A stretch of 24,949 bases of DNA from Goniomonas avonlea. Taxonomy: Eukaryota; Cryptophyceae; Goniomonadida; Goniomonadaceae. Under the pieces are notes generated by a model. The model did no database searches. It was given only the letters and a program-made list of their open reading frames with translations, and had not been told where the DNA came from. The number at the start of each line of letters is the position of its first letter. Positions within the stretch are counted from its first letter, which is position 1. The translations under genes were made by a program, and so were the position numbers. The stretch is from positions 1 through 24,949 of the forward strand of contig QUTJ01031829.1 of NCBI GenBank assembly GCA_003573635.1, given 5' to 3'. Positions 9,001-21,000 of the stretch are shown here, piece by piece.

Positions 9001-12000
9001 CGGCCACTGATATGTCCTCTGGCATGGGCACTTCCGCGCTCTCAGCTTCTGTGACTGTCCTGACTGCTGCTCCGGTTGTCTCCTCTCCACTTGTTGCAGG
9101 AGCTCTTACGGTCTCTGGGTTTGCCGCTTCGGGACTCGGTACCATGGTGACTGTCTTTGTGCAAGGTGTGAACCAAGGCAGTGCCGCCCCAGACTCCGAC
9201 GGCGTATGGTCCTTGACCATGTCTCCACTTGTGATCGGGGACAATGTCACTGCCACGGCCACCAAGCACGGAATAGTGTCCACGCCGTCACCAGCTGTCG
9301 TTGTCGCCCGCTCCTACGACGACCTGCCTCCACCCCCGTCGGTGACCTCGACTGTCGGCGGTTCGGCTATCATCACCGGGGTTTCTGTGGCTAGTCCAGG
9401 CTCGCTGATCTGTGTAGCGATAGGCTGGTCAATCGCTGGTGCGACTGTGGTGCGGGCCGACGGGACCTGGACTCTCATTTCTGAAGTTCCTGTCGTTCAC
9501 GGCTCACAAGTCACTGCGTTTGTAACAGTGTTGGGGACAGGCTCCTCCCGACCCTCACCAGCTGTCCCTGTCGGTGCTCCTGTCTTGGCCCTCAGCTGTC
9601 AGGAAGCAATTGGCGCCCAATCTTCGCATCTTGCGCCGTCCGCAGTCGCAGCGAGTCTGTTAGACCAGTCGCCGCTCCGGCCCTACTCGCTTCCTGTTGC
9701 AGGACCTGTCATGCTTGGCTCCTCGGATCTGCGATCATGGCAGTTTGCGCGCGTGACACTGCCGTACTTGCTGTCATTGCATGGGATGGACTTGAGTGTT
9801 GCGCAGCCGCCCCCACTCTCTGTTGTCGGTGGGCGCCGTGTTGATTCTGCTGCGCTGTCACTGGCGGAGTCTTCTCCGGTTCGATTCTACTTCGTGGGAG
9901 AAGGCGCATACACGCACAATGCGCTAGGGATGTCCTCACCCGTTGCCAGTGTCGCCGCTGACAACGCAGTGCTCCTGTTTCCCGACGCGTCAGACCGTGC
10001 GCAGCGCGACGCACCACGGACAGAGCGCTTTCCGCTCAAGCCAGGAGACTTTGTGGACCTTGGAATTGTCGCTCCTCACCAGCCCTTACACTTTTTTGTG
10101 ATCACGGACCTCGATCGCCAGAATGGCTCGCATGTGTACTTCACAGACGCGTCCCTCAACTCAGATGGCCTCGAACATGCCTCTGCGTTCGCTCTGCAGG
10201 GATCCCCGTACTTGTTGCTGAGCTTCGAGGACATGTGGAGTGGAGGTGACCGAGACTACAACGACTTGATCGTTGTTTTGGATATTGGGGTCAGCAACGT
10301 GGATGCGCTGCTTGCGGCCAACTACCCAGGCTTCGTCCCTCCTCCCATTTTCTGCGCCGCCAACACCACGCAGGGTGCTCCTCTTCCCGCGCACAGTGCC
10401 CCGCTGGCGCCGCTGGTTTCTCCCGCAGTTGCCGGTGCACAGTGCGTTTCCGGAACTACTTCATTGCCAAGCTCCCAAATCCACGTCTTCACTGATGGGT
10501 TGCTGGCTGGCCACAGCACAAGCTCAAACGGCACCTGGTTGGTGTGCGCCCTCGCTCCTCTAAGGGCTGGCACCGTCGTCACTGCCACTGCTTCCACCCT
10601 GGGCGTTGTCTCCGCTCACTCCTCCCCGATTTATGTAGTGCCGGCACCGCCGCATGTGCAATCGCCGCTGTTGTCGGGGGCTCACACTGTGATGGGCTCA
10701 GTTGCGGAAGGGGTCAAAGTGCAAGTGACTGTCTTGGCCAACGGAATCCCAATCGGGAGCACGGTAGCTGCTTCTGGCTCCTGGTCACTTCAGGTTCCTG
10801 TGCTCGTTGCAGGGCAAGTTGTGACCGCTTCGGCCACGGTTAACTTTGTGTCCTCAGCGCAGTCGAGCCCTGTGCTTGTCGCTTCCGTTGAAGTTGATCC
10901 GCCTAGTGTCAATGCTGTGGCTGCCGGCGCCTCAGTCATTCGTGGCAACTCCACCCCAGGCGCTGTCATCGACGTGTTCCGCGACGAGATCTATATTGGG
11001 CAAACGCCCGCCCTCGCCACGGGCAGCTGGTCGTTGACCGACATATCGCCAATCCTGACAACCGGTGAAGCCATCACCGCCGTTGCGACTGTGAGCTCTC
11101 AAGGTACATCCGCACCTTCGCCCATCGTCATTGTCACGCCACTGCCCGCGTCAACCCCGACACCCGCTTTCACTGCCACTACAGCCACCGCAGGCGAGGA
11201 AACACCCACCGCAGCCCAAGCAACAGCACCCACTGCAGGCCCAGACTCTGCCCTCCCTCCAGCCACTTCAGCACCGGGGGGGACTGCTGCGACCATGCCA
11301 AGTGTAACATCGACGTCACAAGCACCTTCGACTCTGAGCGAACAACCTCGGTGTGTTGAGGTGGGTGGTGCTGCATCAGAGCCTCCCTCCGCCGACCCGT
11401 TGTTCGCTGGGCAAGCATTTGTCTCAGGACACTCCAGCGAGCCTCCTGGAGCCACCGTTTTCGTCTTTTTCCAGGGGCTGTTGTCCGGTGTGACATCGGT
11501 TGACATTGACGGCTCTTGGGTGCTTGCGACGGCGCGCCTCAGCATTGGGGCCGTGGTGTCTGCTACAGTTCGGGACCACTCCGGTGGCAAAATCAGCTCC
11601 CTGCCCTCGTCGCCTGTCATCGTCGCTGCAGTTCCACCGCGCGTCCTGGCACCCTTGTTTGCTGGTGCCACCAGTGTCAGTGGCACCTCTGCGTCACCTC
11701 CCGGGTCGCTCGTGTCGGTGTTTGCTGACGGACACTCGCTAGGTGTGACCGCTGTGCATGCTCGAGGCTCGTGGCTGCTCCAAGGGATCTCGCCCGTCAG
11801 CAACGGAACCGCTATCACTGCTGCGTCAACTACGGCCGGCTCGACTTCTGCTTCGTCGGTGCCTGTCATCGTCGCGCTCAACGTGCAAACTATGACCAAG
11901 TCACCGACTGTCGACCAGGTGCTTGTCGGGGCCACTTCTATTTCTGGATCGTCGCTCGAGCCCACGGGTACAATGATCACGGTGGTTGTCCAAGGTCTGC

Positions 12001-15000
12001 CTGTCGGGGAAACCGTTGTGACCTCGCACGGGAGGTGGGTGCTGTCAGGGCTGCCTCCCGTCGACTTGGGGTCGAGTGTCACCGCCACTGCAACCAGCTC
12101 TCGCAGCGGCGCTGGGACGTCCGCAGCGGCCTCGCCGGTAGTCGTCGCGCCGCACCCTCCCTCCATCTTCACGCCGCTTCCAGTTGGCTTGCATTCTGTG
12201 ACAGGGGGCTCTTCCGCTCCTATTGGCTCGAATGTCACGGTTTTGGTGAACGGACTTGCAGCCGGTAGTGGAACAGTGCAGCTCGGCGGGCTTTGGACTG
12301 TCCCACAGGTCCACCTTGGGCCGTCAGACTCGGTGACTGCGGTTTGGAAACAACAAGGTGTGGAGCTGTCACCGTCAAACGTGGTCCTTGTGGCTTCTGG
12401 TGCTGCGACCCGCCACCCCGAGGTGTCACAATTGACCGCCGGCGCCAGGGTTATCTCTGGCACTTGTCACGCAGCTGCCGGGGCTAGAATCGATATCTTT
12501 GTGAACGGTCAGTTTTTCGGGCGGACGACACTCCTCCCGGACGGTCGGTGGATGCACAAGGCCCCTGCCCCTCTGCGCCCTCGGACTATCGTGACTGCGA
12601 CAGCGTTGGACTTGACCGCTGGCAAGGGGACCTCTCAACACTCCCCCCCCATGTTTGTGGCACCCGCTGCCCCGACGGTCTCCCCCCCTCTGTATGCTGG
12701 CGTCACAACCGTTAGTGGCGTGTCTCCAACGCCTCCTGGATCGGTCGTCACAATCTTTGTCGACGGCATCGAGAGGGGCAATGCCAGCACGGGGTTGTCG
12801 GGACTCTACACAGTGCCGATGGTGGTGCTTGCTGCCGGAGAGACGGTGTCAGCGGTGGTCAGTGTGGCGGGGCTGGTGTCCGAGTCATCGCGCGCTGTTC
12901 TCGTTGCCTCGGGTCCGGCTGGAGTCACCGCTGCCCCTCGCGTCGACCGCGTGTTTGCTGGTGCCACGTCTGTGTGTGGTTCTACGTTGGCGCCCGCCGG
13001 GACGATAGTGGATGTATATGTGGACGGTGTCTTCCATGGGGAGACCTCAGTGACTTCTCAAGGTAGATGGGTGTTAGATGGAATCCACGCGATTCGGCCC
13101 TGGGGTGCTGTGCGGGCCACGGCAACTGAAGTTGGCAACGGCCATGGCACGTCCTCCTTCTCTCGCCAAGTGTTCGCGCTGCTCAACGCCCCAGTTATCC
13201 TCCCGCCCATTCTCTCCGAGATGGCCACTGTCAGCGGAGTGGCGGGAGCTCCGGATGGGTCGACCATCAATGTTTTGGCCGATGGGCTCATTGTTGGAAC
13301 TTGCACCACCGTGTCTGGTTTGTGGACGGCACACGATCTGAGCCTACCGCGCGGTGCCGCTGTGACAGCTGTCTTGGTGGTCGATTCCATTTCCTCGCCG
13401 CCTTCGCCCATCGTCCTTGTTGCTGCGGACGATATGGATGTCGCCATGACTCCTATTGTCCAACATGTCCTGGTCAACGATACCCACGTGGGTGGGCGCT
13501 GCGCTGAGCAAGCAGGGGCGAGAATCAACGTGTTTGTGAACATGCTTCCAGTTGGGACAGCATCTGTGACCACGGACGGTACCTGGTCGTTGCCCCTCGA
13601 CGCCCCCATTGCACTCGGGTCCAACGTCACCGCCACCGCCACAGACTTCCTTGAAGGGCAGGGCACCTCCCCCATGTCCTCTGTTGTCGTCGCCGAGCCC
13701 CCTCCGCCGTCGTTGAGCTCGCCCATCGTTGCCAACCAAGTCATCGTGACAGGGCGTAGCTCCTCGACACCAGGCGCTGTAGTCACTGTTGTTGTTGACG
13801 GACTCCCGGTTGGTGTGACCGGCGTCGCTCCGGACAGGTCTTGGGCGCTGCCGATCGACCCCATTTCTGTTGAAGCCCGAGTCACCGCTAGCTTGACCGT
13901 TGACGGCGTCACGTCGCTCCCATCCCTCATGGTGATCGTCGCCCAAAACGTTTCTGTTGCTACATCTTCCCCCGCGATCGCTCCTCTCTTCGCCGGTGCT
14001 GTGTCCGTGATTGGCTTGCCTACAAGCGAGCCTGGAACCGTTATCGAAGTGTTTGTTGACGGCGTCTCTGCCGGCGGTACGGTTGCCCGTGCCGACCGTT
14101 CATGGCTGCTTTCTGGTGTGTGGCCTCTGGCGCAAGGTCAAGTGGTGACGGCCACAGCAACGCGGCTGCAACCAGGCCACGGGACCTCTGCACCTTCTCC
14201 TCCTGTAGTCGTGGCCCCGCTCAACACCACCGTGGTGGTTGGGTCCTCGAGCCGAGCTGCCTCGGGTTCCGCCGTTGTCGGTGCCACTCCGGCACCGAGG
14301 TTCAGGCCGGCAGCACTGCGCCTGGTGTTCGTGACTGCGACTGTCGACCCAATGGTGTGCGACGCCTCTCGAGTGACAGGGCAGTGCACTGACGTTCTTG
14401 GTGTTGCGGTGACTGTTTACGTTGCTGGAACTTTTCTCGGTACTGCCTCAGTGCGCCTCGGAAGGTGGTCGCTCGATGTGCCACATCCCTTGCCCGCTGG
14501 CTCTGTCGTTACGGCGACAGCAACACTATTTGCAGGAGAGCAGAGCTGCTGGGCCGAGTCCCTGCCTGTGACAGTGTGCGCGTGTGCTCCAAGGGTCTCC
14601 TCGCCGCTGTTTGCTGGCCCGTCCACTGTGAGAGGGTCCAGTGCGTCCCCTGCCTTGTCTCAGGTCGCAATTTACGTCAACGGCGCGCTCAGGGGCTCCA
14701 CCGCAGTGCAAGTGGGCGGGGTCTGGGTGCTGGAGCGCATCCTGCTGGCGCCTGGTGACCGAGTGAGCGCAGCCGTCACTGCCATGAATTGCAGCTCTCC
14801 CGAGTCTGCGGTGGTGGTTGTGAGCGCCCCCACTTCTCCTGTGCCTCCACCCTCCATCGTTTCTGTGTTCGATGGCGATACTGTTATCTCGGGCTTCTCG
14901 GCCGACCTTGGTGTCATTGTGGTGTTCGTTGATGGTAACGTCGCTGGGAATACATCGGTTTCTGAGGCGGGGCGGTGGACTTTGGCCGGGATCACAGGGC

Positions 15001-18000
15001 TGACTGCGGGAGTCGGTGTGGCGGCGATGGTGACGAACGCGAATGGGACCTCTGCGCTGACACAACCTCTGACTGTTCTCCCTCTCGCACCGTTCATCCT
15101 GTCCCCCATGTTGCCGAGTGACAGTGAGGTTGTCGGGCACTCGGTCGCGCCTGCAGGTTCCCTAATCACAGTCAGGGCCGGTGGCACTGCGATTGGCTAT
15201 GCGACGGTTGGTCAGGGTGGTGTGTGGGTCCTCCCGGGAGTGATGTTGCTCTCTGGGAAACTGGTGGCTGCAACCGTGACCGTCAACGGCGCCGAGTCAC
15301 TTCCGAGCAATTCTGTTGTTGTCTCGTCCGGTCCCGGCGGTGTGACTGCTGCTCCGAGCATCAACCCCGTGCGGGCCGGCGACTCGCTCGTGGCTGGCAC
15401 GAGCACCGAGCCGGTTGGAACTGTCATAATTGTTTTCATGAACGGCTTGTTTGTAGGCGAAGTGTTTGTTGGCCAGGGGCACATCTGGTCGTTGGAAGGG
15501 ATCCCACCAATTCCTGCGAGCACTGTCTTTGTTGCGATCGCACACAATGCCCAGGACAACCGAGGCACATCAGGCGTATCAGACCCCCAAATTGTTGCAC
15601 CATCAGCGCCCATTATCTCTTGGCCGCTGGTCGCGGGGACTTCGACAGTGTCCGGAGTTGTGGCTTCGCCTGTTGGTTCCCTTGTCCATGTCTTTGCCCA
15701 CGGCGCGCCAGTGGGCACCACCATCGTGCAGTCTGGAGGCGTTTGGGCGTTGGTCGGGGTGTTGCTGCATGATGGAGACTCCGTGACCGCGACATCCGTC
15801 GTGAACGGTGTCACTTCGGAGGTATCGGTGGCAGTGCCCGCTGGGGCAGCGGCCCCTCAAGTTGGCTCCACCACTGCGGCCGCAGCTGGACAAGACTACC
15901 AGCCGTCCGGTCCCTCCGCTTCAGCTGTCCCCGGTTCGACTGCAACTCCAGCACCCACTGCTGCCGAGACACCATCTGCTGCTCCTGTGGTGAACCCAGT
16001 GTTTACCGGCGCCACCGAGATTACTGGAAGCTGTGGGGAGGGTATTGGAACAGTGATCATGGTCTACTTCGATAATACTTTTAAAGGGTCCACTTGTCTC
16101 GCTGTTGGCGGTTTGTGGTCGCTTACTGTCCCTCGGCTTGTCTCTGGGGTGGTTGTAACTGCCACGGCAACAAATCTAGCTCAAGGAAAGGCAACTTCAG
16201 CATTCTCTTTACCTGCTGTCGTGGCCCCGACGGCACCATTGATTGCCACCCCGCTATTCGCTGGGTCCACATTCATTAATGGCAGTTGTGTCGCCCCCCC
16301 CCAGTCCAATGTCACTGTTTTTGTTGACGGGGTTGCTGTAGCGCGCGCTGTTGTGCAACCTGGCGGCCGCTTTTCGGTGAGCGGTGTGTCCCTCTCTGAC
16401 TTGGATGTTGTCAGTGCCACTGTAAGGGATGGAAACTTTGCGACGTCAGGCCAGTCGGCAGCTGTCATCGTCGCTGCCGACGCAAGCGTTGTGACACCGA
16501 CACCGACCGTGGATGCTGCTGTAGTTGGCGCCTCCACTGTTCGCGGTCACTCCTCGTCCCCGGTGGGAACTGTGGTTGTTGTGTACGTTGGCGGTGTTCT
16601 TGCTGGGGAAGCCATCGTCCGGCCGGGCGGTTCCTGGTCTCTCAACGTCCTTGAACCAGTCCGATTGGGCACTGTGATCATTGCTACAGCGACGGCAGTG
16701 TCCTCGTACCTCGGCACCTCTGCTTTTTCTGAACCTGTTGTTGTCCACCTGCCATCCCCTGTGATTGCGGCTCCATTGCTTGCGAGCACGGCCGGGTCAG
16801 TTCGTGGCCTGTCGTCGTCTCCCGTCGGTGCAACGATTTCTGTCTTCGTCAATGGCGTTTTTGCCAATAGCACCACTGTGCTGTTCGATGGCACGTGGAC
16901 TGTGGTGGGTGCTGTGTTTGCCCCTGGTGACCGTGTCACAGCCTCGGTCGCGCTCGCTGGCTTGACCTCACAGCATTCTGGGGCCATAATTGTTGCCAGT
17001 CGAGCTGACACTGTCACTCCCACCCCGGTGATCCATCCTGTCGTAGCTGGATCAGCGCACGTCACTGGTAGCTCTGCGCGCCCCTCAGCGTTGGTCAACG
17101 TGTTCGTCAACGGATTCCTCATCGGCGAATGCCGCGTGGATGCATCCAAGAGCTGGTCTCTTGGTCCCATCGAGTCATTGTCGCCTGGTGCCAGCATCAT
17201 CGCGACAGCAACAGAAGTTGGCATGGGCACCTCCGCAGCTTCACCTCCGGTGGTTGTGGCCCCAAGACCCCCTGTCGTGCTTGGTCCTCTGTTTGCTGGT
17301 GCTGCCACTGTCGGCGGCACGGCGACTTCACCCGTTGATTCAAGCATTCTTGTCTTCGTTGGGGGTGTTCCAGTCGGAACAACCAGGGTGCGCGCGGGTG
17401 GCCTGTGGTCGTTGAGTGGTCTTGCGCTCGTTGACGGCGCATCGGTCCGTGCCACGTCAACCGTAATCGGAGTCACGTCCAAGCTGTCTCAACCTATCAT
17501 CGTGTCCAACAATCAATCTGATGTGTCGGCTCCGCCCAGCGTGTCTCCTGTGTTTGCCGGCGCAACCATCATCCAAGGGTTCTCAAGCGAGGCTCCCGGA
17601 ACAGTCATTCGCGTGGCCGTGCTTGGGTTGCCCGTTGGGCAGAGTACAGTGAGCTCCGCTGGCTTGTGGTTTGTGGCAGGCATCCCTCCGTTTGCACCCG
17701 ACGACGTCGTGACGGCGACAGCGACCAACAGGCAGCAGCGGAGAGGCACATCTGCTGAATCGACCCCCGTATTCGCGATACTGCCGCCACCCAGCGTGAA
17801 CAGTCCACTGTTCCCGCGAGTCGGGAGAGTGTCAGGAACTGCTGCCGCACCTGTTGGGTCGACAGTGAGGGTGTTTGTTGACGGGTACGAGATGCCCAGC
17901 TCCCAGGTGGTCTCGGGTGGCACCTGGGTTGTCGAAGACGTCTCTCTCTCTGCTGGTGCCCTGGTGACAGCGGTCGCTGAGTGGCATGGCTGGTTTTCGG

Positions 18001-21000
18001 ATAATGCTGCGGCGGTGGTTGTCACTGCTGGTGACAAAGCCACCACTGCTCCGACAATCGATCCACTCACTGTCAACGCCACTGACATTACCGGAAGCGC
18101 TGTTGCTGGGGCAGTTGTCAACGTGTACGTCAACCTCGTGCTTGCTGGTGAGGCTGCGACAGGTGAGGACGGCGTCTGGATCTTGTCTGGCGTTGACCCC
18201 ATCCAAACTGGTGCCGCGGTGACTGCGACGGCGACGGACATGGCGGCCGAGACTGGCACATCGGCCCCGTCTGCAACCCGAGTGGCCACCAGCCCCGCCG
18301 CGACGGTTGTTCTGGCCACACCCGGGTCGAGGTCCGTCGCAGGCACGTCCACCGCTCCCCCCGGCTCCATCATCCAGTTGCTTCTTGACAATCAACCTGT
18401 TGGCGTTACGATGGTGCGAGCCGATGGCAGCTGGGAGCTCGACGACTTGGCTCCTCTGCCCGCTGATGGGGCCGTTTCCGCCCGACCCATCGTGGTGGTG
18501 AACCCCACGGCAACAGTTCAAGTACAACCCCTGGCCACGCCGCGCACTGTTGTCGGCACATCGTTGGCGCCTACTGTCCACCCCCTGGTTGCTGGCAGTA
18601 CATCTGTCTCTGGCTCATCAACGGAGCCACTTGGCACTGTTGTGGCTGTCTGGGTGAACGGCGTGTACCTTGCCTGCACAACCGTCACCAACGGTGCTTG
18701 GATCGTATCCGGAGTTGTGCCATTAACTGAGGGCATGGTCGTCACTGCCTCTGCTGAAAACGTTGTTGGGAACAGGGGCCCCTCTCCTTTGTCAGTCCCT
18801 GTCAGAGTCACCCCACTCGAGCCTCACATACACTCGCCGTTGTTTGCAAGTCCCCACGCAACCATCAATGGAACCGCCTTGTCGAGCTTGGGATCTCTCA
18901 TCACTGTGACCGTGAATGGCCATGTGGTGAATCAGACAACCGTGCAAGTTGGTGGACTTTGGGTTATCACTGATGTCGCAGTTGCCTGTGACGATGTTGT
19001 TGCTGCTTTTGCGAGCGTCAACGGTGTCAACTCCAAGGTGTCGGCCCCAGTGGTCGCTGGGACCGCGGGTAACCTCACCGCCTCCCCTGTGCTCAACCCT
19101 GTCACTGCCGGTGACACCTTCATTGCCGGATCATTCAATGCTCCTACTGGTACTCCAGTGAACGTGTTTGTCGATGGTGTTGCCTCGGGGTCCACCACTG
19201 TCACGTCGGGCGGGACCTGGGTGCTCGCAGGCCTCTCGCCAGTGGCATTGGGCGCCAGCGTTACTGTGACAGGAACAAGCACCATCAGCTGTCATGGGAC
19301 ATCGTTCGCTTCGGAGCCTTTCTTTGTGGGTCCCATGGCCCCAATGGTTGTCGGCCCATTAGTCGCAGGCACGACCGTTGTGACTGGGACTTCGTTCGCC
19401 CCTGCTGGCGCCCTCGTGACAGTTCTGGTCGACGGCGTGCAGGCTGGTGCCGCCGTGGTGCAGTATGGTGGCCTCTGGTCTCTCACTCTCACACTTTTTG
19501 CTGGCAGCGTGGTCACTGCCACTGCATCGGAACGTGGCATTGTGTCCATCACGTCGGGTTCTGTCACTGTCTCGAGCACTGCTGGAACTGTTACCAGCGT
19601 GCCCACAGTATTCCCGGTGACTGCTGGGTCGACACACATCATGGGCCACTCCACCGAAGCCAACGGAACTGCCATCGTCGTGTTTGTCAACGCTGTGGTC
19701 GTGGGTCAAACGACTGTCACTGGCTTTGTCTGGCATGTGTATGGTGTTTCGCCCCTGTTGGCCAACTCTCTGGTCACTGCAACTGCAACAACGAATCATT
19801 CTGGCACATCCGCAGCGTCTCCAGTGGCCGTCGTCGCCCCGGCTGCACCCGTGATTTTGGTCCCAATCGTTGCTGGCGCAGTTGTCGTAAGCGGAACCTG
19901 CACTGCCCCTGCCGACTCTGTGATCACGGTCTTCGTCAATGGGCGAGAAGTTGGTGCGACTCTCGTCCTGCCAAGTTCAGCTTGGTCTCTCCCCGACGTT
20001 CTTCTGGCAGCTGGTGACATAGTGAGAGCCACAGTCAGCTGGGGCGGTGTCGGATCTCTGCTGTCTGGCGCTGTGCATGTCGCTGCCTCTGTTTCACAGA
20101 TCACTGCTCCGCCGACAATTGACCGCGGCCTGGTGGCCGGTGCCACTTGTGTCAGTGGCGGCGCCGCCCCGCTGTCTGTTCTTCAATTATTCTTTGGCGG
20201 AACACTTGTGGGCCAGGCTAGTGCCGACACCGACGGCCACTGGACGATCTGTGGGCTGCAGCCGATCCCGCCTAGTGTCACAGTGTCCGCAACAGCAACC
20301 GACACAGTCCACGCCACAGGCACCTCAAGCTTCTCCGGGCCTGCGGTAGCAGTGCTCTCTGCGCCTTGGGTCTCGTCGCCCCTGCTGCCCGGCATCACGA
20401 CGGTGGCCGGCGTCTCCTCCTGCTCCCAGGGCTCAGTCATCCAAGTGCTTGTCAACGGGGCTGTTGTTGCTTCTGCCTTGGTGCAAGGCGGGAGTGTGTG
20501 GTACACCGCTGGCGTCGACCTCTCACCAGGTGACCTCGTCACCGCCACTTGCCAGGTCTCTGGCAGCGTCTCAGGACAATCTGCCGCGGTTACGGTTGCC
20601 CCCGGCAATTCTACCGCCAATATGCAGCCGACTGTCAACCGCATCATCGCCAACGCGACGGTTGTGTCTGGAGAGTCGGCGGCCCCTGGCGGGTCGCACG
20701 TGGAAGTGTATGTCGACAAAGTGTTTGTCGGTTCTGCCACAGTTGGTTCCGACGGCCAGTGGAGTCTCGTTGTCACCCAGCCGCTTGACGTTGGTGTGAT
20801 GGTTCTAGCAACCGTCACAACGGAGGAACACGGAACATCGTCGCCCTCAGTTCCCGTTGTCGTGACGCCTTGTCCGCCTGTCATTACCCTCCCAGTGTTC
20901 AGCTCCCAGCCAACTATCAACGGCACGACTGTGGCGCCTGCTGGGTCTACTGTGACTCTGTTTTTTGATGGCGTCCCCGTCCTTGGAGCTCGGGTTCTGG

